From: an uncultured Oscillospiraceae bacterium
GTDB taxonomy: Bacteria > Bacillota > Clostridia > Oscillospirales > Oscillospiraceae
Assembly: GCA_910578505.1 (NCBI GenBank)
Contig: CAJTPV010000002.1
Location: 99,834 to 163,833, forward strand
Reading direction: 5' to 3'
DNA: 64,000 nt
Below the pieces are notes generated by a model that was not told the DNA's origin, did no database searches, and was given only the letters and a program-made list of their open reading frames with translations. Shown here piece after piece: positions 43,825 through 50,630 of this stretch. Each line of letters begins with the position of its first letter. The stretch's first letter is position 1. Position numbers and translations under genes: made by a program.

Positions 43825-44842
43825 GGTCAGGCAGCAGGGGCTGTTCTCGTCCGCGCCGTTGATGGGATAGATGCCCGGGAGCCACCTTCATGGGCTTCTG
43901 GGGGTCGGTGAAGATGTTCTGGCGCAGGCCGTACAGGGGCAGGGCCTTGGCGTAGGTCATCTCGGAGCAGACCACGATGGAGCCGTACTTGCAGGTGAAC
44001 AGACTCAGCAGGGCGGCCTCCAGGTGGGCGTCGCCGTTGGCCAGGCCCGCCACGTTGACGATGGAGGGATAGCCGAAGGTGCGGTCGCCGTCCTTCAGAG
44101 CGGCCCGGCGGATCTGCACCGCGTTGGCGTAGGCGTCCTTCACAGAGGCCTCGCCCACGTCCAGGATCAGGTTCTTGTTGCCGGCGGCCTCCAGCTTCTC
44201 CACCAACTCGTGGAGCTGCTCCAGGCTCTCAGCCCGGACGCCCAGCAGGGCCTTCGCGCCGGCGGCGATGGCGCTCATATCGGCGAAGTTGCCGGCGTCA
44301 GCGCCGTTGACGATGATGCTGCAGCCCGCGGCGGCCTCGACGCCGGCCTTCATGGCCTCCACGTCGGTGCAGCTGAGGACCATGGGACGGCCCAGAGCCT
44401 TGGCCTTGGTCACCAGGGCGGCGTAGTCGGCGGCGGACTTGTCGCTGCTGTGGCGGACATAGACCATCTCTACGTACATCCGCTCGCTGATGCGCTCGTA
44501 GTCCACGGCGGGAATGGCGGCCAGGACGGCGTCCTGCTTCGCCTCATCCATGCAGTCGCAGACCTGCACCGCATACAGGGTCTTGGACACCAGGGTCTTC
44601 TCGTGGCGGCTCAGCACCGTCTCGCCGCCCAGGGCCAGGTCGCCTACCTTGTAGGACTTCATCGGGGGCGCGGTGGCCTCGGACAGGGTGGACAGGGCCG
44701 CTTCGGACATATGGGGGCACTTCTCAATGGGGATCGCGCCGGAGGCCACCTTCATGGCGAACGCCATACAGGTGGGGTTGCCGCAGTCCTTGCAGTTGGT
44801 TTTCGGGGTGAGCTTAAAAATGTCAAGACCTTTCAATGCCAT
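43670..44842 (-). CDS. acsC: Corrinoid/iron-sulfur protein large subunit (AcsC), N-terminal part, frameshifted
   Basis: Starts at the ATG at 44842 after GTAAGGAGGG. The N-terminal 4Fe-4S domain has Cys17, Cys20, Cys25 and Cys42, exactly the spacing of the CFeSP gamma subunit. A TIM barrel and the beginning of the corrinoid-binding domain follow. At ...PMKVAPG the frame breaks: one extra C within 43874-43876 on the plus strand. Removing it restores IYPINGADENSPCC and joins the frame of the previous entry. The corrected gene, 42559-44842, would encode 760 residues: AcsC (1-450), linker, AcsE (about 502-760). The last roughly 68 residues of the uncorrected frame are nonsense. Confidence 0.9.
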   Translation of the reverse strand: MALKGLDIFKLTPKTNCKDCGNPTCMAFAMKVASGAIPIEKCPHMSEAALSTLSEATAPPMKSYKVGDLALGGETVLSRHEKTLVSKTLYAVQVCDCMDEAKQDAVLAAIPAVDYERISERMYVEMVYVRHSSDKSAADYAALVTKAKALGRPMVLSCTDVEAMKAGVEAAAGCSIIVNGADAGNFADMSAIAAGAKALLGVRAESLEQLHELVEKLEAAGNKNLILDVGEASVKDAYANAVQIRRAALKDGDRTFGYPSIVNVAGLANGDAHLEAALLSLFTCKYGSIVVCSEMTYAKALPLYGLRQNIFTDPQKPMKVAPGHLSHQRRGREQPLLPDRGLRPDLLPGLRRAGAQQDACEPADHRRLRHVRSDRLGRRQVLQLLHQEVL

Positions 44843-44856
44843 GGTTCCGGCCCTCC

Positions 44857-45795
44857 TTACATCAGCGCGGCCACGAGCCGCGCAAGAGTATCAATGGATG
44901 CGGGGTGCTTGAGGATAACAGCGTCGCTGCCGTAAGCGAGGCAGGCGGTGGCTGTCTCCACTTCCATATCGATGCCCCGCTCTTCAGCGCTGCCCCAGCC
45001 GGGGTTCTCCTCTTCGGGAGCGGTGGACTCCTTCACGCCCCAGGTCTCGATCCCCACAGGGGTGATGATGGGCATTTGGAGGGTGTTGTCGTTCTGGCTG
45101 AGGGCGGCCGCCTTGACGCGCTCCAGGGTGGAGACCACGTACTCAAAGCCGTAGCCCGCGGCGGCAGAGCCGATGTTCATGGCAATATTCTGTCCGCTGA
45201 CGCCCATCTGGGTGATCAGCACGTTGAGCTGCTTGGCCAGGTTGATATCCACGGCGGACTCCGCGCCCACCTTCTGGCCGTAAGCCATGCCCGCGCCGGC
45301 GGCCACGGCCTTGTAGTCCTCCTCCTTGGCGCTGAGGACCAGGATGTTCTTGCCCTGGAGGGCCTCGGAGACCTTGGCGAACAAATCGGAATCCTTGTCG
45401 GTGTTCTTGCAGCCCGCCACGACGATGGGCTTATCCACCACCTCGGCCACCGCCTTGGCGTCGGCCACGCAGTCCTCCACGGACTTGTTGGCGCCGTTGG
45501 GGTCCGCCAGGTCAAAGCGGATGCACACGAAGTCCACGTTCTCCAGCTCAGCGGCCTTCTTGGCTCTGGCGGCCAGGGTGTCGCAGCCGGCGTAGAACTC
45601 CTTCAGCCCCTCGCTGGGCTGTTCCGGGTCGTCGGACACGTCAATGCCCAGCTTGGGGCGGTTGGCAATGGGCGCGTCAAAGGCGTAGAGGTTGAAGACA
45701 TTCTGGCCGCCCAGGGTGGTGGCCTTGTCTCCGGTACCCAGCGTCAGCTCGTTGATCTTCGCGCTGAATACCTGGGGCTTCTTAGCAAATGGCAT
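44857..45795 (-). CDS. acsD: Corrinoid/iron-sulfur protein small subunit
   Basis: 312 residues. TIM-barrel subunit that pairs with AcsC to form the CFeSP, carrying the methyl group to acetyl-CoA synthase. Family segments include TLGGQNVFNLYAFDA, NRPKLGIDVSDD, VDFVCIRFDLADPNG and GYGFEYVVSTLERVK. It starts after GAAGGGAGC and ends 14 nt before acsC, so the two subunits are coupled. Its presence separate from the fused AcsC-AcsE means the complex would carry one extra AcsE per CFeSP. Confidence 0.95.
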   Translation of the reverse strand: MPFAKKPQVFSAKINELTLGTGDKATTLGGQNVFNLYAFDAPIANRPKLGIDVSDDPEQPSEGLKEFYAGCDTLAARAKKAAELENVDFVCIRFDLADPNGANKSVEDCVADAKAVAEVVDKPIVVAGCKNTDKDSDLFAKVSEALQGKNILVLSAKEEDYKAVAAGAGMAYGQKVGAESAVDINLAKQLNVLITQMGVSGQNIAMNIGSAAAGYGFEYVVSTLERVKAAALSQNDNTLQMPIITPVGIETWGVKESTAPEEENPGWGSAEERGIDMEVETATACLAYGSDAVILKHPASIDTLARLVAALM

Positions 45796-45863
45796 GTTGA
45801 TTTTGCTCCCTTCATTGTAAATTTGGCTCTATATGAACATATATGGATAACGAAAAGATGTGG

Positions 45864-46721
45864 TCAGATGCCCAGCTTCTTCCATACCTTCTGCAGCCCC
45901 TTCTCGGAGAAGCCGATGGAGATGCTGGGGTCAAAGGCGGCGAGATACTGGGTCTCCTTGGCCAGGTTCAGCCCGGCAGCCTCGCTGGCAGCGCGCTGGT
46001 CCTGGTACTGGGCCTGTACGCAGTGCTCGACAGGCGTGCCCACCATGCCCACCGCGTCATAACGGGCCTTGGAGCGGTGCTTGACGGGCAGGCGGAAGCG
46101 CTGCCAGCCCTGCAGCAGCTTGGGCAGCTCCTCGCCCAGCACCAGCTCCATCTCCTCCCAGTGGTCCAGGACGAACTTGACGGTGACAACGCTGGGCTCG
46201 CCGGTGATGGCGCACAGGTGGTCCACCGCCGCCGGGCTCACGTACAGGCTCCCGAAGGTAGCGGGAGCCTTGGCGGCGGCCTGGGCGTCGGTTTTGTTGG
46301 CCTCCTCCAGCACCACGTGGTAGGGGTCCCGCAGGAAGCGGTCCATGGCCACATAGCCTGTGCCGGGCTTCTCCAGCTTGCCGGAGCGCACGGCGACAGC
46401 CCGCGCGCCCAGGTCAATGAGCAGCTCCCGGCGCTCGGTCATGGCGTGGTCGTACCAGCCGCACAGCGCCTGGGCGCCGCCATACTGGATATACTCCTGC
46501 AGGATCTTCTCCCGCATATAGGCCGCCAGCTGCTCTCTGGCCTGGCAGTACCGCCCCAGCTCGTTGGTGGCGGTGAGGGGGCCCTTCAGCTGGAAGCCCT
46601 CGCCCCACAGCTCCACCATGGTCTGGTTGGTGCTGTCAAAGCCCAGGGCGAAGCCAGTCCTGCCGGACAGGAAGTCGGCCTCTGTGGTCTCAGGCGAGAT
46701 CTGGGCATAGGTCTGTTCCAT
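45864..46721 (-). CDS. Unrecognised 285-aa protein in the acs operon
   Basis: 285 residues from the ATG at 46721 (GGAAGAAGAGG upstream); a TTG at 46745 in the same frame is less likely. No signal peptide, membrane helix, P-loop or iron-sulfur motif is visible; four cysteines are scattered. Mixed alpha/beta with segments TGFALGFDSTNQTMVELWGE and GYVAMDRFLRDPYHVVLEEA. The position between cooC-like and acsD suggests a role in CFeSP/ACS assembly or activation. It does not look like the ASKHA-type activator (AcsV) or MetV. I cannot name the family. Confidence 0.8.
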   Translation of the reverse strand: MEQTYAQISPETTEADFLSGRTGFALGFDSTNQTMVELWGEGFQLKGPLTATNELGRYCQAREQLAAYMREKILQEYIQYGGAQALCGWYDHAMTERRELLIDLGARAVAVRSGKLEKPGTGYVAMDRFLRDPYHVVLEEANKTDAQAAAKAPATFGSLYVSPAAVDHLCAITGEPSVVTVKFVLDHWEEMELVLGEELPKLLQGWQRFRLPVKHRSKARYDAVGMVGTPVEHCVQAQYQDQRAASEAAGLNLAKETQYLAAFDPSISIGFSEKGLQKVWKKLGI

Positions 46722-46772
46722 AGTCAGTTTTTCCTCTTCTTCCAATCATGATCCTGCGCCCTGCCGCACACG

Positions 46773-47543
46773 TCAGAGCGTCAGCTGGTCAAAAATCCGC
46801 CGGACAGCGGCCTTCACCGGGCTGTCCTTGGGGACGGTCACGCTGGGTCTGCCCTCGGCGTCGTACTCGTAGACCGTGTCGTCATGGGGGACGACGCCCA
46901 TCAGCTTCAAGCCGTACTTGCCGATCTCCTCCTGGACGCCGGCGCTCAGCTCGCCGCCGGGGGCCCGGTTGACGATCAGCCCCACTTCCTTTGCGCCCAG
47001 CTTCAGATCCACAATCATCTCCGCCAGCCGCCCTGCGGCCTGCACACCCCGGCGGGAGCAGTCGCTCACCAGCAGGATGGTGTCCACCTGGGGCAGCACG
47101 CCCCGGCTCAGGTGCTCCAGGCCGGCCTCGTTGTCCACCACGATATAGCGGTAGTTTTTCGCATACTTGGCCACCTGGCTGGTCAGCAGGCCGTTGACAA
47201 AGCAGTAGCAGCCCTTTCCCTGGGTGCGGCCCATAACCAGCAGGTCATAGTCGTCCGCCTCCGTCAGGGCCTCGCCGAAGCGCATCTCGGCGTAATCGGC
47301 CTTGGTCATGCCGTTGGGGATGGGGCTCTTGGCGGCCAGCTCCGCCTGGGCGATGTCCTCCCGGATATCCCCCAGAGTGGACTCCACCTCCACGCCCAGC
47401 ACTTCGTTGAGGTTGGCGTTGGCGTCCGCGTCCACCGCCAGCACCGGGCCGTTCTTCTTCTCGCACAGGTACTCGATGAGCATGCCGCAGATGGTGGTTT
47501 TCCCTACGCCGCCTTTACCGGCCAGCGCGATCGTTTGTGCCAT
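46773..47543 (-). CDS. cooC: CooC-type nickel-insertion ATPase
   Basis: 256 residues of the MinD/ParA-like class. Deviant Walker A GKGGVGKTT at residues 9-17 and a CxC pair at Cys112 and Cys114 (GKGCYCF), the metal-binding motif of CooC at the dimer interface. Promotes nickel loading of CO dehydrogenase or acetyl-CoA synthase with ATP. Its client enzymes are not in the window. The ribosome site is AATAAAGGAGA. Confidence 0.92.
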   Translation of the reverse strand: MAQTIALAGKGGVGKTTICGMLIEYLCEKKNGPVLAVDADANANLNEVLGVEVESTLGDIREDIAQAELAAKSPIPNGMTKADYAEMRFGEALTEADDYDLLVMGRTQGKGCYCFVNGLLTSQVAKYAKNYRYIVVDNEAGLEHLSRGVLPQVDTILLVSDCSRRGVQAAGRLAEMIVDLKLGAKEVGLIVNRAPGGELSAGVQEEIGKYGLKLMGVVPHDDTVYEYDAEGRPSVTVPKDSPVKAAVRRIFDQLTL

Positions 47544-47638
47544 AAGGAATCTCCTTTATTAAGAGAAATGGTGCCGCGCGCCCCGCCTCCGGGCGGAAGA
47601 CCCGGCGGCGGAGAGCGCTGGCTGCGCCCGCGGCGCGA

Positions 47639-48565
47639 TCAGAGGTCAACGATGCCGGACTCCTTGACAATGCGGGCCACGTCGTCGTACTTGTTGAGGG
47701 CGTACAGGTGGATACCATCGATGCCGCAGGCGCGGTACTCGTCGATCTGGTTGATGGTGTAGGCAATGCCGGCCTCCTTGAAGGCGGCCTTCTTCTCCGC
47801 CGCAGCGGCGTCGAAGGGCTCCTTGTCGAAGGGGTTGGGGAAGATCCAGTGCTTCGAGATCAGCTCGCAGAGCTTGCGGGGCATGACGCAGCCATTGCGG
47901 CTGAGGGCCATGTTGATGGTGGCGGACATGTCCAGGATGGGCATGATGCCCACGTCCACGGGCATCCAGATACCGGCGTTGCGGATGGCCTCCAGCCAGT
48001 ATTTGAACTGGTCCATATCCCAGCACAGCTGGGTCATGATATAGTCCGCGCCCTCGTCCTGCTTCTGCTTGAGGAAGCCGATGTCGGCCTCCAGGCTGCG
48101 GCAGGCGATGTGGCCCTCGGGGGAGCCGGCCACGGCAATGGTGAACTTGTCGCCGAACTCCTTGCGCACGAACTTCACCAGCTCCGTGGCGTAGTGCAGG
48201 TCGCCGCCGGTGCCGGTCCAGCCGAAGGGCAGGTCGCCCCGCAGGGCCAGCATGTGGTTGATGCCGTGGTCCAGATAGTTCTGCAGCTGCTCCTTGATGC
48301 CCTCCCGGGTGTTGCCGATGCAGGTGAAGTGGGTGACGGGGGTGCACTTGCCGTCCTTCTGGATCTTGTCCAGCACTTCCAGGTTCTTGCCCACGTTGGT
48401 GCCGCCGGCGCCATACGTGCAGGAGATATAGTCGGGGTTTAGGGTGTACAGCTGCTCCAGCACGCCGCCGGCGCCGCACAGTTTTTCCATACCCACGTCG
48501 GTCTTGGGCGGAAATACTTCAAAGGAAAACGCTGCTCTCTCTTCGAAAATTTCTGCTACGCTCAT
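47639..48565 (-). CDS. metF: Methylenetetrahydrofolate reductase
   Basis: 308 residues from the ATG at 48565, after GGAGGAC; an extension to 48607 lacks a site. FAD-dependent TIM barrel: FSFEVFPPKTDVGMEKL, ISCTYGAGGTN, NHMLALRGDLPFGW and ADYIMTQLCWDMDQF are diagnostic. Reduces methylene- to methyl-tetrahydrofolate, the substrate of the AcsE domain downstream. No metV-like partner gene is visible nearby, so the electron donor is open. Confidence 0.95.
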   Translation of the reverse strand: MSVAEIFEERAAFSFEVFPPKTDVGMEKLCGAGGVLEQLYTLNPDYISCTYGAGGTNVGKNLEVLDKIQKDGKCTPVTHFTCIGNTREGIKEQLQNYLDHGINHMLALRGDLPFGWTGTGGDLHYATELVKFVRKEFGDKFTIAVAGSPEGHIACRSLEADIGFLKQKQDEGADYIMTQLCWDMDQFKYWLEAIRNAGIWMPVDVGIMPILDMSATINMALSRNGCVMPRKLCELISKHWIFPNPFDKEPFDAAAAEKKAAFKEAGIAYTINQIDEYRACGIDGIHLYALNKYDDVARIVKESGIVDL

Positions 48566-48627
48566 AATAAAAAGTCCTCCATTATGTGTATATTTTTGAA
48601 GCGGCACCGCCGCTTACCGGCATGAAA

Positions 48628-48849
48628 TCAAATTGGGGTGAAGCTGTAGCGCTTGAGGAGTCCGGCGGTATCGGTGTGATAGACCACCGAGCCGTCAGAG
48701 AGGTCCTCCCGCTCGATCTTCGCCCTCGGCTCCAGGGCGCGGATATAGGCGTCGGTATCCTCCACGGACACCTCCTGGAAATCCACGTCCCGCATCTGGT
48801 TGTTGCTGCACTGGTTGAAAATCTCGCAGCAGAGCTCATATTCCCTCAT
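48628..48849 (-). CDS. Small acidic protein of the acs operon, 73 aa
   Basis: Unrecognised. Contains a cysteine pair and a third Cys near the N-terminus (ELCCEIFNQCSNNQ) and an acidic middle (VEDTDAYIRALEPRAKIERE). It sits between the CooT-like gene and metF with a GGAG ribosome site, so it is probably expressed with the nickel-handling genes. A metal-binding or assembly role is conceivable but not shown. Confidence 0.6.
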   Translation of the reverse strand: MREYELCCEIFNQCSNNQMRDVDFQEVSVEDTDAYIRALEPRAKIEREDLSDGSVVYHTDTAGLLKRYSFTPI

Positions 48850-48855
48850 TTTGCG

Positions 48856-49044
48856 TCACTCCGCTGCCACGATGACCGTACCGGCGGTCAGGTCGGCCAT
48901 GACCAGCCGGCCAACGATGGTGGTCACATCGCCCATGACATCCACAAAGGTGAGCGTGTCGCCGTCTGCGGTGATGGTCGCCACAAATTTGCACAGGACA
49001 TTGTTGTCCGCTTTTTCATTTTTATAAATCGTAGAGAGGCACAT
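48856..49044 (-). CDS. cooT: CooT-family nickel-binding protein
   Basis: 62 residues, the typical length of the CooT/DUF2097-like small beta-barrel family. The N-terminus MCLSTIY places Cys2 where CooT binds nickel, and the remainder (TITADGDTLTFVDVMGDVTT, ending GTVIVAAE) fits the fold. CooT supports nickel supply to CO dehydrogenase. It has a strong GAAGGAGCG ribosome site and lies 24 nt after the His-rich gene. Confidence 0.8.
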   Translation of the reverse strand: MCLSTIYKNEKADNNVLCKFVATITADGDTLTFVDVMGDVTTIVGRLVMADLTAGTVIVAAE

Positions 49045-49068
49045 GGCAGAATTCGCTCCTTCAACAGA

Positions 49069-49368
49069 TTACTTTTTCAGCAGCTCCAGCGCGGCGGAGA
49101 GATAGCCGTTGGCCTGGTCAAAGGACTCCACAGCATGGAGCAGCTGGTGCCGGGCCTCGCCGGACAGCTGCTGGGCGATATCGTTAAGCTCCGCTGCGTG
49201 GTGGATATTGTGGTCCAGCATGTATTGCAGCAGGGCCGTGGTCTTGTCGCCCGGCGCGTCGTGGGTGTGCTCGTGGTCATGCTCGTGGGTATGGGGATGG
49301 GTGTGTGGTTCCGTGCCGCCGGGGTGGGTGTGCTCATGGGAATGAGGATAGATTTCGTGATGTTCCAT
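49069..49368 (-). CDS. Histidine-rich probable nickel-binding protein
   Basis: 99 residues from the ATG at 49368, after GGAGGCGC. Fourteen of the first 36 residues are His, in alternating HxH runs with Glu, Thr and Pro, followed by a helical C-terminal domain (LLQYMLDHNIHHAAEL, SFDQANGYLSAALELL). Function fits a nickel store or chaperone comparable to CooJ, though it is not clearly a sequence homologue. First gene of the acs operon. Confidence 0.75.
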   Translation of the reverse strand: MEHHEIYPHSHEHTHPGGTEPHTHPHTHEHDHEHTHDAPGDKTTALLQYMLDHNIHHAAELNDIAQQLSGEARHQLLHAVESFDQANGYLSAALELLKK

Positions 49369-49407
49369 CGAAAGCGCCTCCATATTGACACAATTTTAAC
49401 TAAGTAC

Positions 49408-49436
49408 ACTATACAGCAAATGTGTCAAATTTGCAA
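49408..49436 (-). promoter_or_regulatory. Promoter of the acs / nickel operon
   Basis: On the minus strand TTGCAA (49431-49436), 17 nt, TATAGT (49408-49413), about 40 nt before the His-rich gene. The 49440-49600 region is AT-rich or repetitive without a gene. Confidence 0.65.
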
Positions 49437-49602
49437 GGGAATTTGAAAGAATATTTGCCGAAAAATTTTTTTGTTCTTTGTATAAACAGACGGACAGCCG
49501 TTTTGTGCGCCGGAGGCGGATACGCGGCTGCTTTTCCAGGCAGGCAGCCGCCAACCCTGCAGGCCCGGCAGATACATGCTGCAGTGCCGCTTTAGAATGG
49601 GA

Positions 49603-49631
49603 TTGCTATTTTTGCTCTGCCGTGGTACAAT
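49603..49631 (+). promoter_or_regulatory. Promoter of the PD-(D/E)XK gene
   Basis: TTGCTA (49603-49608), a 17-nt spacer and TACAAT (49626-49631), 31 nt before the start. Confidence 0.65.
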
Positions 49632-49661
49632 AGCAGCAGTAAAACGAACCAGGCAGGTGAG

Positions 49662-50507
49662 ATGATGACGGATGGCAGAGAGAGCCTGGACGCCCATTAC
49701 CAGCGGTACCGGCAGATCCTCAGCGATCTGACCATGATGAGCGACGCTTTTATGCGCAATGTGTTCAAATCAGCCGCGTGTGTGGAGTATATCCTGCAGA
49801 TCATCCTGGGAAAAAAGGATATCCGGGTGACGGACGTCACTGTTCAGCAGGACAACAAGAACCTGCATGGCCGGTCAGCGGTGCTGGACTGTGTGGCCCA
49901 TGACGAGGACAGCAGCCTTTTTGATGTGGAAGTTCAGCAGGACAGCGATGGCGCCTCGCCTGTGCGGGCGCGATACCACAGCGGGCTTCTGGACATGAAC
50001 ACATTGAATCCGGGAGAGAACTTTGACAAGCTGCCGGAATCCTACACCATATTCATCACCCAGGATGATGTGCTGCAGGAGGGCCGCCCGATTTACCACA
50101 TTGAGCGGACAATTACGGAATCCGGCCAGCCGTTTCGGGACAGATCGCACATTATCTATGTGACCGCGAGTATGCAGGAGGACACGGAGCTGGGGCGGCT
50201 GATGCATGATTTTCACTGCAAAAACGCGGACGATATGTACAGTGAGGTCCTCGCTGAGCGCGTCCGCACGTTAAAAGAAACGCCGAAGGGGGTTGACAGT
50301 ATGTGCCGTGAATTGGAGCAGCTCTATCTGGACGGCAAAAACGAAGGAATCGCGAAGGGCCGCGCGGAGGGGCGCGCAGAGGGCATTGTCTCCGGGATCA
50401 GGAGTCTCATGGCAACGCTTGGCCTGTCCATCGAGGCCGCGATGGGCGCGCTGGAGATTCCGGAGAATGAACGCGGAATGTATCGGGAGCTGTTGGCAAA
50501 GCAGTGA
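49662..50507 (+). CDS. PD-(D/E)XK nuclease family transposase-like protein (Rpn/PDDEXK_2 type)
   Basis: 281 residues. The catalytic core is visible as SAVLDCVAHDEDSSLFDVEVQ (D followed by ExQ), with the downstream YTIFITQDDVLQEGRPIYHI typical of this family. The C-terminus has a KGRAEGRAEGI stretch common in these proteins. Related Rpn proteins cut DNA and promote RecA-independent recombination. No inverted repeats flank it, so it is not a complete insertion sequence. It is a single-gene unit with a terminator. Confidence 0.9.
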   Translation: MMTDGRESLDAHYQRYRQILSDLTMMSDAFMRNVFKSAACVEYILQIILGKKDIRVTDVTVQQDNKNLHGRSAVLDCVAHDEDSSLFDVEVQQDSDGASPVRARYHSGLLDMNTLNPGENFDKLPESYTIFITQDDVLQEGRPIYHIERTITESGQPFRDRSHIIYVTASMQEDTELGRLMHDFHCKNADDMYSEVLAERVRTLKETPKGVDSMCRELEQLYLDGKNEGIAKGRAEGRAEGIVSGIRSLMATLGLSIEAAMGALEIPENERGMYRELLAKQ

Positions 50508-50514
50508 GCAGGAG

Positions 50515-50545
50515 CCGGGAGACGCATGCGTCTCCCGGTTTCCCC
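50515..50545 (+). terminator. Terminator of the PD-(D/E)XK gene
   Basis: CCGGGAGACGCA pairs with TGCGTCTCCCGG, followed by a pyrimidine-rich TTTCCCCTTCTT tail. Confidence 0.7.
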
Positions 50546-50587
50546 TTCTTCTTCGCCCAGCGGCGCCGTTCCTTTCCCGCAGCCGAA

Positions 50588-50622
50588 GAACTCCCACGGA
50601 AAGCAGTCTTCCGTGGGAGTTC
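50588..50622 (-). terminator. Terminator of the pRiA4b-domain gene
   Basis: Perfect 13-bp arms GAACTCCCACGGA and TCCGTGGGAGTTC around AAGCAGTCT, just beyond the stop of the minus-strand gene. The T-run is weak. Confidence 0.6.
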
Positions 50623-50630
50623 TATGCCTG

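Noticed and set aside
43670-43860. The last 65-70 residues of the uncorrected acsC frame as a real alternative C-terminus
   Set aside because: Arg/Leu/Gln-rich nonsense, while the other frame continues conserved CFeSP sequence.
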